Below, in pieces: positions 1 to 9,742 of a DNA stretch of 64,000 bases. Position 1 is the stretch's first letter. Each line of letters begins with the position of its first letter. The notes beneath the pieces were generated by a model. It was not told where the DNA came from and ran no database searches. It saw nothing but the letters and a program-made list of their open reading frames with translations. The position numbers and the translations under genes were made by a program. The DNA comes from Aurelia coerulea (Eukaryota; Cnidaria; Scyphozoa; Semaeostomeae; Ulmaridae): NCBI GenBank assembly GCA_039566865.1, contig CM076962.1, forward strand, positions 6,504,743 through 6,568,742, given 5' to 3'.

Positions 1-642
1 AATTCGAACGTCCAAAGCTTAATGAAACCAATCGGTAAAGTGTTACAAACAGCACAGCTAGAAGGAAAGAACTGGAAACAAGAACTCCAAAGATTTCTGT
101 TGACATACCGAACAACTCCGCATGTAACAACTAAAGTACCTCCATGTGAACTTTTATTCAACAGAACAATTCGAGGACAACTCCCTGAATTACCAACAAA
201 GAAGGTACTAAATAAGCATAAGCAAGCAAAGGAAAACATCGAGAAAAAGAAAGAACAAAACAAAGAATACTATGACAAGAAACATAATGCGAAAGAGTCA
301 GAGATAAAAGAGGGAGATACAGTTATTTGTCTACAAAAGAGAACAAGTAAGCTAGTACCAAAGTTCAGCCCCGAAAGATTCATTGTACATGAGCGAAAAG
401 GAACAAAAATAGTCGCGAAAAATCAACGACATATTATAACACGAAATGTATCGCATTTCAAGAAAGTTCCAACAGCGGAAAGATACGACAATGAAGAGGA
501 AGACATCAGTGACAATGAAAGAGGGAAAGGAGAGAAGGAACAAGAAAAGAATCAAGTCGATGATAGACCTAGGAGATCACAGAGATCCAAGATTCCTGTA
601 GCGAGATTTGGATTTACAGTACCATCGAACTTGAAAGTGTGA
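1..642 (+). CDS. Ty3/gypsy-type retrotransposon Pol, C-terminal end of integrase (5' truncated by window edge)
   Basis: The frame is open from base 1 and ends with TGA at 640-642; the first ATG at 22 is internal, because the preceding seven codons fit the region just after the integrase catalytic core. The segment MKPIGKVLQTA, a W at residue 18 and FLLTYRTTPH are typical of the core-to-C-terminal transition in Metaviridae-type integrases. Downstream is a lysine/glutamate-rich linker, then a small beta-rich module near residues 118-150 ending in VSHFKKVP, as in the C-terminal GPY/F-like module, and a basic tail (RPRRSQRSKIP). Integrase inserts the cDNA copy into the genome. A polypurine tract and LTR follow directly, so this is the 3' end of an element whose body lies outside the window. 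The frame is undamaged here, suggesting a fairly young copy. Confidence 0.85.
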   Translation, partial: NSNVQSLMKPIGKVLQTAQLEGKNWKQELQRFLLTYRTTPHVTTKVPPCELLFNRTIRGQLPELPTKKVLNKHKQAKENIEKKKEQNKEYYDKKHNAKESEIKEGDTVICLQKRTSKLVPKFSPERFIVHERKGTKIVAKNQRHIITRNVSHFKKVPTAERYDNEEEDISDNERGKGEKEQEKNQVDDRPRRSQRSKIPVARFGFTVPSNLKV

Positions 643-690
643 ACTGCTCAGAACTTTGAGAACTATGAACATGGACGTGTCGATAAAATC

Positions 691-703
691 TAAAAAGGGG
701 AGC
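691..703 (+). other. Polypurine tract of the Ty3/gypsy element
   Basis: A purine run (AAAAAGGGGAG) lies 50 bases after the pol stop codon and 2-3 bases before the LTR start. This is the position and composition expected for the plus-strand DNA primer of an LTR retrotransposon. Confidence 0.7.
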
Positions 704-705
704 AT

Positions 706-840
706 TGTAGTGGTTATGATTTATCATTATTATTATCATTACTGTATGACTTCATGTGCCTGCGCATATGATTTGAATTTATTCTTATACTATGCAATCT
801 CCCAAACGCACGTGTTTATCTCTGACTTACGAAGTCTACA
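706..840 (+). repeat. 3' LTR, 135 bp
   Basis: The segment begins TGTAG and ends CTACA, a perfect 5-bp inverted terminus of the TG...CA type. It starts just after the polypurine tract and ends exactly where the 164-bp satellite resumes (AGATCATTC). The LTR is unusually short. The matching 5' LTR and target duplication lie outside the window, so the boundary rests on the terminal motif and the satellite junction. Confidence 0.65.
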
Positions 841-1262
841 AGATCATTCAAAGTTTTAAATATGTCCAAAGAAAGAGATGTAAGTCGGGAGACCTGCATC
901 GTACAGTAGCCTGATTTGAACTATAATGAGTCAGATTATTAGGATTTCGCGATGAATAGTTTGAGGTTCTAATTTGAAAAATATAGTTCATGAAGTATGG
1001 ATTCAGATCATTCAAAGCTTTAAAAATGTCCAAAGAAAGAGATGTAAGTCGGGAGACCTGCATCGTACAGTAGCCTGATTTGAACTATAATGAGTCAGAT
1101 TATTAGGATTTCGCGATGAATAGTTTGAGGTTCTAATTTGAAAAATATAGTTCATGAAGTATGGATTCAGATCATTCAAAGTTTTAAATATGTCCAAAGA
1201 AAGAGATGTAAGTCGGGAGACCTGCATCGTACAGTAGCCTGATTTGAACTATAATGAGTCAT
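841..1262 (-). repeat. 164-bp tandem satellite encoding a LINE RT C-terminal segment (minus-oriented array)
   Basis: The motif GATCATTCAAAG recurs at 842, 1006 and 1170, an exact 164-bp period, giving about 2.6 copies. Read on the minus strand each unit encodes a piece resembling the C-terminal part of CR1/Jockey-type reverse transcriptases (IFKALNDLNPYFMNYIF, then an R-N-P-N-N-L patch). Because 164 is not a multiple of three, the frame changes at every unit, so the array is not a functional gene. The array is cut on its left by the gypsy LTR and turns into an opposite-orientation array at about 1263-1277. Confidence 0.85.
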
Positions 1263-1276
1263 ATTTACTTCTCTTA

Positions 1277-1515
1277 GATTTACTTATAGTTCAAATCAGG
1301 CTTACATCTCTTTCTTTGGTCATATTTAAAGCTTTGAATGATCTGAATCCATACTTCATGAACTATATTTTTCAAATTAGAACCTCAAACTATTCATCGC
1401 GAAATCCTAATAATCTGACTCATTATAGTTCATATCAGGCTACTGTACGATGCAGGTCTCCCGACTTAAATCTCTTTCTTTGGACATTTTTAAAGCTTTG
1501 AATGATCTGAATCCA
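1277..1515 (+). repeat. 164-bp satellite, plus-oriented part (left of LINE-B)
   Basis: From about 1277 the same 164-bp unit runs in the opposite orientation to 841-1262, making an inverted junction. It stops within the unit at GAATCCATA (about 1515), where the AT-rich tail of LINE-B begins. The missing continuation of the unit (CTTCATGAAC) resumes at 5637 on the other side of LINE-B. Confidence 0.8.
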
Positions 1516-1746
1516 TATTATTATTTATTATTTTATTATTTCTTTATTTTAATAGGCTAATTTAAAAGAATAGCTACAATACAGCTAATTAAGGCCTACT
1601 TTAAAAATATTACAGATACTAAAACAAATTCATAAAAAAGAAATGTACAATCCGTGTATATTTACAAAAAGATTATATGATAAAAGCATCTATCCTGTTA
1701 GGAACCCCACTTTAGGAATATAAATCTTGCAGAGCCTACAGTTGCA

Positions 1747-2673
1747 TTAATCACCTTTCCAGCATCTAATTCGTTTTTTGAAAATAGGAAGGGTATTGGA
1801 TTGTTTTATTTCTAGCGGTAATAGTTGCCACAGTTTATTTCCAAGGTAGGTTATGCTCTCAATTCCAAATGACGTAGTCCGTACCTTTGGAAGTTGAGCA
1901 TCATTGCCACGCCTTAGATTGTAGCTAATATTTCGTTCCGTGAAAATATCCTTCATGAAAGGTGGGTTTAGATCGAATTTGGTTTTATACATTTCTGTCA
2001 TTAACAACTGTAGGTTTCTTACATGGATTGGTACCGATTTGGTCTGTTCCAAGAGAGAGCCAAAATCATTTCCGTAATCTTTATATGCTACAGTAAGAAC
2101 CCGCAAAATGGAAACCAGTTTTTTCAAAACAGCCTGTTTAGTTTCTTATTAAAAGGTCATTAACCTTGAAACAGGCTGAACGGTTTCTTATCACATGGCT
2201 AAGAAACCTGCACTGATTTCAGTTTAATCTTTCATGAAAACCTAGAGCAAACATTAACGGACAGTGCAGTATGTTCTCGTTACCTAGCATTTTCTCTAAA
2301 TTTACTCAACGATAGCATACATGCCAAATTTATCATTATAGATAGAGATGCAATTGCATGGAATATCTAAATATGTTGGGCACCTGAGTTTCACGAAGAT
2401 TTTCAAATATGAATTTATTTGGGGTCCTTCTATAAGAAACCTTTCTAAAATCAGGCTGAGAAGTTTCTTATATGAGGGCACCATTTCTCAAAAAAATCAG
2501 CCTGAGGTTTCTTATAAAGTGGTTTCTATTTTGCGGGTTCTTACTGTATGCGTAATGCCCTTTCTTGAGTGCGATTTATTCTATGGTCCAAAGTTCTATC
2601 ATAAAACATCCAAACAAGTGGACAGTAACTAAATTGAGATAACACAAACGCCCTCATTAACTGCTGTAGTTTT
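1747..2673 (-). pseudogene. LINE-B reverse transcriptase, C-terminal region, split by a MITE
   Basis: Minus-strand reading from 2673 gives a SQFSYCPLVWMF block and then QERALR. The MITE at 2091-2546 follows, then AYKDYGNDFGSLLEQ, an LNPPFMKDIF segment and a final WQLLPLEIKQS block ending near 1747. These are the usual landmarks of the thumb and C-terminal part of CR1/Jockey-like RTs. If the MITE and one TA copy are skipped the frame is continuous (QERALRIAYKDYG). The join to the catalytic part at 2674 is out of frame and lacks the expected intervening residues, so some sequence was lost there. Confidence 0.8.
2091..2546. mobile_element. 456-bp MITE with TA target duplication (Tc1/mariner-like)
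   Basis: Terminal inverted repeats start CAGTAAGAACCCGC on the left and end GCGGGTTCTTACTG on the right; they extend about 27 bp with one mismatch. TA flanks both sides (2089-2090 and 2547-2548), and removing the element restores the LINE-B reading frame. The interior repeats motifs such as GGTTTCTTAT and has no ORF of note. Confidence 0.85.
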
Positions 2674-3837
2674 TTAAATAAAGTTGTTTGGAAACCATTC
2701 AGTTATTTTGAGGGCATCATTTTCTAAATGCATGATGACATTTTCGATGTTAGGACCACACGCATAAATAGTTGTGTCGTCAGCGTAATTACAGATTTCC
2801 GTTTCCTCCAGGAACATGAAAAGGTCATTCAGGTATATATTAAACAAAAGGGGTCCTAAGACTGAACCTTGCGGTACTTCTCGGACGGTTTCTGTCCATG
2901 TGCTGAATGAACCGTTAACCTTTACCCTCTGCCTCCTGTCAGTGAGATAGCTATGGATAAACAGCAATGCAGATCTACTGAAACCATATGCATTTAATTT
3001 TGCAATTAGCAATTCATGATTCAGGCAATCGAAGGCCTTCGACAGGTCCGTCAAGACAGCACCTGCGACACCCCCATTGTCCATTGTCTTTTTGCAGGCT
3101 TCCACTAGACGTAGGAGTGCATGCTGTGTACCATAGCCTTCTCGAAACCCACAAAGGAGTGAGGACAGGAAACTTTGAACAAAAGGCAACATTTGATCCT
3201 GCATCAATCTTTCATAAATTTTTGATACGGACGGCAAGACTGTGATGGGTCGGTAGTTCTTTTTCATAAAGGCATCCTCTTTTTTGAAGAGTGAACTTAT
3301 ATCTCCAGCTTTCAGTTCTTTGGGAAAAGCACCCTTGGATAGACCAGAGTTGAATAGATTTTGGATGGTAATGGAAAATACTTCAGGATTTTCCTTTAGA
3401 ATTCTTGCAGGTATGCAGTTGACCGGAGACGCCTTATTCAAATTGAGTTTTCTGATTTGAACAGCAACATCTTCAACAGCAACCTCTCTAAATTCAAATC
3501 TTTCGGATAAAGTAATGTTCTCTTTGATTTTGCATATACTTGGATGTGATTCAAATTTCCTTACAGCTTTATCGATTGGATCTATTATGTCATTTGCTGG
3601 CAGCAGTAATGCTTCATTCGCAGAGATCCCTAAACTTTCTGTAATATTGGCGAAAAAATGGTTGAAAATCTCTGCAATTTCAGAGTCCCGACTTACCACT
3701 TTTCCATCTTCAATCAAAGTGATAGCTGAATTTACTTGCACCTTGTCTGAGAATAGTGGTTTTTTCAGTTTTCCAAAATTTATGATTATCGGTAAGGTTG
3801 CCGAGATCAATGTTCCTATAGTAATCAAATTTGGCAT
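2674..3837 (-). pseudogene. LINE-B reverse transcriptase, catalytic region
   Basis: This minus-strand frame carries the ordered RT blocks: a fingers region with YRPITVLPSVSKIYERLM, a GFREGYGTQHALL block, DLSKAFDCLNHELLIAKL (first catalytic Asp), VPQGSVLGPLLFNIYLNDL, and the catalytic box CNYADDTTIYA. RT copies the element RNA at the target site. The frame ends at 2674, before the thumb. The first ~30 residues of the open frame are out-of-frame overlap with the endonuclease/linker frame; the true junction is a frameshift near 3765. About 350 codons, close to the usual size of this domain. Confidence 0.9.
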
Positions 3838-5217
3838 TGCGTAACAACTTCACGCACTTGTTCCTCTGCTTTTTAAAAGCTTTGAGGTTTTCCTCAGTTC
3901 TATCGTCGTTATACTTGTTACGAAGCTTGGTTCTATGCATGTTTTCTTTACGCAAGTCTTTCGTCATGAAAGGCGCATCATTTGCACGGATAGATTTTTT
4001 CTTAACAGGAGCATGTTCATTCAGCACGCCCATGACCACAGCCTCGAAAGCACCATAGTCCCCATTCTCAACTAGCTCTTGTGAAAGCACATTAGAGAGA
4101 TGAGCTCTGAAGTCCACGGCACCAAATCGACTGTAGTCTCTGTAGGTGATTATCTTAGGTCCCCTTTTGATATATCCACCCTTTAAAACGGTGACAATCA
4201 TGGCATGAAAATCTGACAATCCTGTTTCTATGACAAAAGTATTTTGGAAGCTCCTGTTCCTATTTGTCAGAATTAAATCAATGCATCGGGGATTGCCGGA
4301 CTTGAAGCAAGTTGGGCTCCTAACAAAACTATTTAGGTTATAATTGTCGACGAAACTACTGATGACGTCTCCGTCTATTTCGCAGTTAAAGTCTCCTATT
4401 AAAATGAGACTTTCATAATGGCGACAATAATGATCGAGCATTTTTCCAATTTCATTAAAGAAATAATGTTGTGACTGAGAAGGAGGGCGATAGATGGCAA
4501 CTAGAAGCCATTTTTACTTTTTGAGATTTATCTCTATCATTCCACATTCAATATGGTTAGGAGTTCTATATTTTGTGAGCTCTTTGACTGGTGCACGCTC
4601 CCTAACATAAATCAACAAACCACCCCCAATTTGATTTCGATCAGGGGTGGCGCCAGGGGAGGGCTAGGGGGGCTACAGCCCACTCGTCGGAAGCATCTAG
4701 CCCCCCCGTCGGAGGACATTTTGGGTTCTTGTCGGAGGAAATTTGGCAAAATGACGTATAAAAACTGCATTTTCTAGCCATTTTAGCCCCCCCTGTCGGA
4801 AGCTCCAGCCCCTCTGTCGGAAGATTCCTGGCGCCACCCCTGATTTCGATCGTATCTAAATGGCTTCAAAAATCCCTCGATCATGAACTGGCTAGTTGGA
4901 AAAGTACTGTCGATCTTAGTCTCTGCTATTGCCAGAATATCGATGGTTTCCGATATCATGGGTCTCAAAAAGTCGATTTTATTCCTAATTGAATTGATAT
5001 TTAAAAATGCAATGAGAAGACCGTTTCTATTTTTCAGCCGGATATTTTTCAAAGCTGTGTTTACATCATCCCGCTCAGAGACAGATTCGTCATCAGTACC
5101 TTCGTCGAAGTTATGATTAGTAACTGTAGCAGACGAACAAGAGGTATCACAGTTTCCAAAAACATGAAAATTAAAGTTTTCAAGTACCTCAGGTTCATCT
5201 TCTACTTGTTCTGCCAA
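3765..5217 (-). pseudogene. LINE-B APE-type endonuclease and linker, split by a hAT MITE
   Basis: Reading the minus strand, FLNINSIRNKIDFL and AIAETKID near the start are the N-terminal endonuclease/exonuclease/phosphatase blocks (catalytic Glu in AETK). After the MITE at 4642-4842 come an IGGGLLIYVRE block, IGDFNCEID (Asp and Asn of the active site) and LSDFHAM (final Asp-His). A basic linker (KKQRNKCVKLLRNAKFDYY) leads to the RT. An in-frame stop lies near 4513 and a frameshift near 3765. The endonuclease nicks the target DNA to prime reverse transcription. Confidence 0.85.
4642..4842. mobile_element. 201-bp hAT MITE with perfect 8-bp target duplication
   Basis: The element begins CAGGGGTGGCGCCA and ends TGGCGCCACCCCTG. 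The 8-bp sequence ATTTCGAT is present exactly on both sides (4634-4641 and 4843-4850). An 8-bp duplication plus a CAGGGG-type terminus is diagnostic of the hAT superfamily. It is too short to code for a transposase. It interrupts the LINE-B endonuclease; the frame resumes on the other side. Confidence 0.92.
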
Positions 5218-5232
5218 ATGGCAAGTTACACG

Positions 5233-5604
5233 TCATTTTCGCGAAGCATTAAATAAGTTGTCAGCTAATATACTATCTCCAAAGCTGTTAATATGTAATC
5301 TACTGCGATTGAGATGTCTTTCTGCCTGAATGTTTTCATGGTCGATGAATGTAAGATGCTCTTCGTTACACATATCTCTCAGCACAAAGTTTTTCTTTAG
5401 TCGCTTATCCTCCAGGTTGTCCCCCCTGGCAATTAAGCCCGATACAATAACATGAATCCCATGGGCTTCTATCGACTTGGTGAGTGTAATGATCTCTGTG
5501 GAAATTTCAACTTCTGACTTTCTTGTTCGTAATTCGTTAGTGCCACAGTGTAGGATCAGATTGTCCGGATTCTTATCCACTATTGGCTTTGAATAACTAT
5601 TCAT
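5233..5604 (-). pseudogene. LINE-B ORF1 fragment with SGNH-hydrolase (esterase)-like domain
   Basis: The minus-strand frame, about 123 codons, contains LILHCGTNEL, resembling the G-x-N block of SGNH hydrolases, VIVSGLIAR as the next strand, and SRLHINSFG near the end, resembling the catalytic His region. SGNH-like esterase domains are known in ORF1 of CR1/L2-type LINEs, where the protein is thought to aid RNP or membrane interaction. The catalytic Ser block is missing because the element is truncated on its 5' side at about 5635. It stops 16 bases before the endonuclease frame, consistent with a two-ORF LINE. Confidence 0.7.
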
Positions 5605-5636
5605 ATCCCAGGTGGTTGCTCCAGGAAAGTCATAAA

Positions 5637-6222
5637 CATAACTTCATGAACTATATTTTTCAAATTAGAACCTCAAACTATTCATCGCGAAATCCTAATA
5701 ATCTGACTCATTATAGTTCAAATCAGGTCTCTAGACTTACATCTCTTTCTTTGGACATATTTAAATCTTTGAATGATCTGAATCCATACTTCATGAACTA
5801 TATTTTTCAAATTAGAACCTCAAACTATTCATCGCGAAATCCTAATAATCTGACTCATTATAGTTCAAATCAGGCTACTGTACGATGCAGGTCTCCCGAC
5901 ATATTTAAAACTTTGAATGATCTGAATCCATACTTCATGAACTACATTTTTCAAATTAGAACCTCAAACTATTCATCGCGAAATCCTAATAATCTGACTC
6001 ATTATAGTTCAAATCAGGCTACTGTACGATGCAGGTCTCCCGACTTACATCTCTTTCTTTGGACATTTTTAAAGCTTTGAATGATCTGAATCCATACTTC
6101 ATGAACTATATTTTTCAAATTAGAACCTCAAACTATTCATCGCGAAATCCTAATAATCTGACTCATTATAGTTCAAATCAGGTCTCCAGACTTACATCTC
6201 TTTCTTTGGACATATTTAAAGC
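5637..6222 (+). repeat. 164-bp LINE-derived satellite, plus-oriented part (right of LINE-B)
   Basis: About 3.6 copies of the same unit as at 841-1515, starting mid-unit at CTTCATGAAC and ending at the start of LINE-A. Some units are shortened: between 5727 and 5765 and between 5890 and 5915 the part between CAGGT and the next ATATTTAAA is contracted. The orientation is opposite to LINE-A, although the coding content is just what LINE-A lacks at this point. Confidence 0.85.
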
Positions 6223-6225
6223 CAA

Positions 6226-6912
6226 TTAAATTAAAATCGTTGTGACTTCAGTAGAAGAACATTTATATACGAACTGATATGGTCATTATAAAGAAATTTA
6301 AATTCACGTTCTTGTATCTTTTCAATCTTATGAATGGATTTTGCTGAACAGAAATGCCACATTAAGGGACAGTAATTGAAATTTGAATAAACAAAGCTCT
6401 GAACAAGGACTTCTCTCTCTTCGAAACCATAATAAGATCTTAGCCTCTTTAGAACATTAGTTGAGTTGCGGCTTTTCTACAAAAAGTTCTGAAATGTGTG
6501 GATCAAAATTTACTTTATAGTCTAGCTGAATTCCGAGTAGCTTGACTAAATTTTCAGATTCAATAGTCTTGGATAATTATTTTCTCGCCACTGGTATTTG
6601 TCTGATCTTTTTTAATTAACTGCATGAAACTTTGATGGATTCGCAATCATATGGTTTTCCTTTAACCAGTCTAGTGCGACACCTGCCTCTTCCTCTAGGA
6701 CTCGCACCAGATCTGGTAGAATCCTAGAGAAACAAGCAAGTGTGTTGTCGTCAGCATAATTATGTAATGTTGCCTATTTAATAAAGAGAAGAAGATCATT
6801 TATATATACATTAAAAAGAATAGGGCCTAACACCGAGCCTAAGGGGAACCCAAATAAGATTGTTTGGAAGGAACTATATGTATTGTTTATCCTCACGGTT
6901 TGTTCACGCCGT
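6226..6912 (-). pseudogene. LINE-A reverse transcriptase: GSVLGP and YADD blocks to thumb
   Basis: Minus-strand translation near 6912-6800 gives RREQTVRINNTYSSFQTI and FPLGSVLGPILFNVYINDL; around 6765 comes the catalytic NYADDNTLA; then LEEEAGVALDWLKENHM. Nearer 6400-6230 the thumb blocks SFVYSNFNYCPLMWHF and IHKIEKIQERELKFLYNDH appear. Several stops and shifts interrupt the frame. The copy ends at about 6226, just where the segment encoded by the adjacent 164-bp satellite would be expected. Confidence 0.8.
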
Positions 6913-6916
6913 TTAA

Positions 6917-7955
6917 AACCCTAATCCACATGGGGGGGTGGATTCCACCCCCCTCAAGGTTTTCTTTGCCGCGTTTTTAAACGACATTTGCTATGTCCCC
7001 CAGCCTCCCAGAATTTTACTAATTATCTATTAGCCACATTTTGGTGGAAAAATTTGTGAACAATAGGACTCACAGGTCACGTGACATGCCCATATTTGGA
7101 AGGAGGTAGCAGCAAAATAATTGTTTTCAATGATTTCAATGGAATCATTTGATTTAATTATGAAGTATTATACAGCAAATGAATCAGCAAACAAAGGGCT
7201 TCATTTTGATACCGGAATTTCTGGATTTTGATGATGTCCGCATTTTTTGATAATGACGTCATTTTGCCCGCCATTTTTTGTTTTTGTTTTTGTTTTTTCT
7301 ATAACAAATAAGATTTAGAATACATGAAACAAAACACTACAATTTCAATTTAAACTGTTGGGGTGATAGGCAAAAAACCAAGGTTATCGTGTTGCCTCTC
7401 ACACCACAATCTTCGATACCATCTTCTGTTACTGAGTGATTTTGGACTAATTAGCAATTTTTTCAAGTTTTTTTGAATTTTTTCAATGAAAAACACTCTA
7501 ATGATACATTTGTTATTGATGAGCACCATTTCGGAGGATCTTTTGGTCTCTTTTTACATAGAATAAATTAATCGCACAAATGACGTCATAAGAATCGGCT
7601 AATTTCTGCCAAAATATCAATCCGAAATCGTTATTTTCAACAGAATAATATTTTCACCACATATGTTGAAAAACTGAACCAAAAACTGCATAAAGTTCAT
7701 GCAAAATCTTCATTAAACTTGAATTAAATTTGGAAGCCTTATTTTAACAGATTTTCAGCTTCGTGACGTCACTTTGACGTCACAAGGCGAAGCAGCCACA
7801 ACCAAATTATGCTACGAGCTTCAAATTACCTGTTCTATAACTGTGCCAAGTTGTATTGAACTGGGATGAGTCTAAGTCAGTTTTCAGAAGTGGGAGGTGG
7901 AAAGCACCCCCCCCCCCATAAATGGTAGCTCGAAAAAATCCCATATGGATTAGGG
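6917..7955. mobile_element. 1.04-kb non-autonomous piggyBac-like element (TTAA target)
   Basis: Left end AACCCTAATCC, right end GGATTAGGG, with TTAA on both sides (6913-6916 and 7956-7959). The LINE-A frame reads across the empty site as SYL then KRREQ. A second inner inverted block of C/G runs (CCACCCCCC near 6950, GGTGGAAAGCACC near 7898) is shared with the element at 13799-19286, as is the stretch around 7010-7095 (matches 19165-19245 inverted). No transposase ORF. Confidence 0.8.
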
Positions 7956-8023
7956 TTAAGATATGAATAGATCAGTACCAAAGCATTTTCATCTATACCA
8001 TACGCATTTAACTTTGCAATCAG

Positions 8024-8537
8024 TAGCCTGCGCGCAGACCCAATATTCCGAAGAAGAAAGGGTCTGCGCAACAACGACCAAAAGCTTGCCACACAGTGCA
8101 AATCCCTTTATGCCATTCATTTTACTCGGACTAAGGATAAATTATAGCATAGTCATTAGAGAAATCTTAATTTTTCTCTTATGACTATGATAATAGCGAA
8201 CGACATGTTATTCAACACGCTAAAACAACACATCGATAAAAATCATACCTTGTCCAATCCTTTTGGAGTCCTTTTACTAATAAACAATTAAACGTTCAAA
8301 ACAAAAGCCACAATACAATCCAAAACATAAAAATGACGAGAACAAACAACACAATACACGACTGAAGATAAATGTGTGACAGCATATTGTGACAGCAACA
8401 AAACGATACGCATGAATTAGTTACTCATGATTGCATAAATTTGTTTCCCTGAAACCCAGAATTGTTCGGTAGCAAGCTTTTGCTCCTTGTTGCGCAGACC
8501 CTTTCTTCTTCAGAATATTGGGTCTGCGCGCAGGCTA
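8024..8537. mobile_element. 514-bp MITE with TAGCCTGCGCGCAGACC termini
   Basis: Inverted termini start TAGCCTGCGCGCAGACCC at 8024 and end with the complement at 8537; similarity extends about 50 bp (CAATATTC, AAGAAAGGGTCTGCGC). Flanks GCAATCAG (8016-8023) and GCTATCAG (8539-8546) match at 7 of 8 bases, suggesting a hAT-like 8-bp target duplication, but one extra base before the right copy makes superfamily assignment uncertain. It interrupts the DLLIAKL block of LINE-A. Confidence 0.75.
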
Positions 8538-8607
8538 TGCTATCAGCAGATCGTGTGGGATGCAACCAAATGCTTTTGACAAGTCCATGAATACAGCACC
8601 TACAATA

Positions 8608-9237
8608 CCGTTTGAGTCAGAAAAAAGGATCCCCGCTTGGAAGGCCACTGCTCCATGAATATCAAAGCAATGATATTGAAAAATGTCTTGTTTTATTGCC
8701 AATATGTTCAATTAGGTTCAGTAATTTACCAGGCCTTAATCCGCCATTCCTTCTCGTGGACATGGGTGATTTTCTGCAGATAGCCCCTTCAAAAAACCTG
8801 CAAAAACGAATTAAAACAATGAGCACATTTTCCTTCCTAAAATTGATGACACTCACATAAATTCATGTATTTTTTCCTCTTGGGAGAATGGAATCCCCCT
8901 GAATAGGTCATGGATACCAAGGGGAGAAATTGTTCATCCTCCCAAGAAGATAGCACGTGCTAAAGCGTTCACAAGTCATTGCTGTAAGGCCATTGTAAGG
9001 CAGAAATGTGAAGGAAATCTGTTCATGATTTTGGGCACTTTTTGAAGGTTTTTTGAAGAGGCTTTCTGGAGAAAATCCCTCATAATTTCAGAATGGAGTG
9101 GCCGATTTCAGTCAGGTAAATTTTATTGCAGATTTGAACATTTCTACCATTCAACTATATATTTGCCGATATCATTGTCTTGATATCTAGGGAGCTGTGA
9201 CCTTTCGAACGGGGATTCTTTTTTCTGACTCACCCGG
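8608..9237. mobile_element. 630-bp TA-target MITE (CCGGGTGxxxCAGAAAAAAG family)
   Basis: Left terminus CCGTTTGAGTCAGAAAAAAG and right terminus CTTTTTTCTGACTCACCCGG are inverted repeats; TA flanks both ends (8606-8607 and 9238-9239). Skipping it gives an in-frame LINE-A join reading LDNNYIVGAVFMDL across the catalytic Asp block. Same terminal style as the elements at 57949 and 58747. No coding capacity. Confidence 0.85.
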
Positions 9238-9239
9238 TA

Positions 9240-9547
9240 TAATTATTGTCAAGCTTGGTCTTCCAGTCTTCAAGGAGTCTTATTAAAACGTGTTGCGTAC
9301 CATATGATTATCCATAGTCACCTATGAAAACCGAGAGCGTAGTATCAAGATATCGAACTAATTGCTGTTTCATAATTTTTTCATAGATCTTAGAGAATGT
9401 ATTTAAAGCACTGACTGGGCGAAAATATTTCTCAACTGTACGATTTGTCCCACCCTTATCCAAAGGGCAAACTGCTGCGCGCTTTCCTTTATCTGGAAAT
9501 CTGTGGTTTTTTAAACAGCTATGTATGGTGAAGGTTAGTAAGCTCAT
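9240..9547 (-). pseudogene. LINE-A reverse transcriptase, fingers region
   Basis: Minus-strand frame contains a CLKNHRFPDKGKRAAVCPL block, FRPVSALNTFSKIYEKIM (the R-P-[IV]-[ST]-[LA]-L motif before the palm), and, after a stop near 9308, SYGTQHVLIRLLEDW. These are RT domains 0-2a of CR1/Jockey-like LINEs. It joins the DLSKAF piece at 8605 across the MITE. Confidence 0.8.
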
Positions 9548-9742
9548 CTGCAGCCAAATGAATTAGTTTTGGTGGAATTTGATCTTCACCGGTAGATTTT
9601 TTCCGTCCAATGATCTAAGTAGAGCACAGACTTAATGATGTTGTACCTCATGAGATGAGAAAGAATTTGAGATATCACTACATTCCCTTATGGCAAGAAC
9701 ACTGGGGTGATCTTTATACTTCTCGAGAATAAGCCTAAACAG

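Larger units (their letters stand above)
1516..5635 (-). mobile_element. LINE-B: CR1-like APE-type LINE, minus strand, inserted in the 164-bp satellite
   Basis: On the minus strand the element reads ORF1 (SGNH-like, 5604-5233), endonuclease (5217-3765), reverse transcriptase (3837-2674), RT C-terminal region (2673-1747), then a 3' tail rich in TTATTA/AATAAT (about 1516-1560). The satellite unit interrupted at about 1515 resumes at 5637 and CATA is present on both sides, suggesting a short target duplication. Two MITEs (2091-2546 and 4642-4842) have landed in it. There are frameshifts near 3765 and 2674, and sequence between the RT catalytic region and its C-terminal part seems deleted around 2674. 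It is a dead copy. Confidence 0.8.

Noticed and set aside
841..1501. A repeat protein gene (NDLNPYFMNYIFQIR... frames)
   Set aside because: The 164-bp period changes frame at each unit and the same frames occur in both orientations; this is satellite DNA.
841..6222. CRISPR-like array
   Set aside because: Units are directly abutting copies without unique spacers, and the DNA is clearly animal.
8536..8546. Firm hAT assignment for the 8024-8537 MITE
   Set aside because: The flank match is 7 of 8 with one unpaired base, so superfamily is left open.
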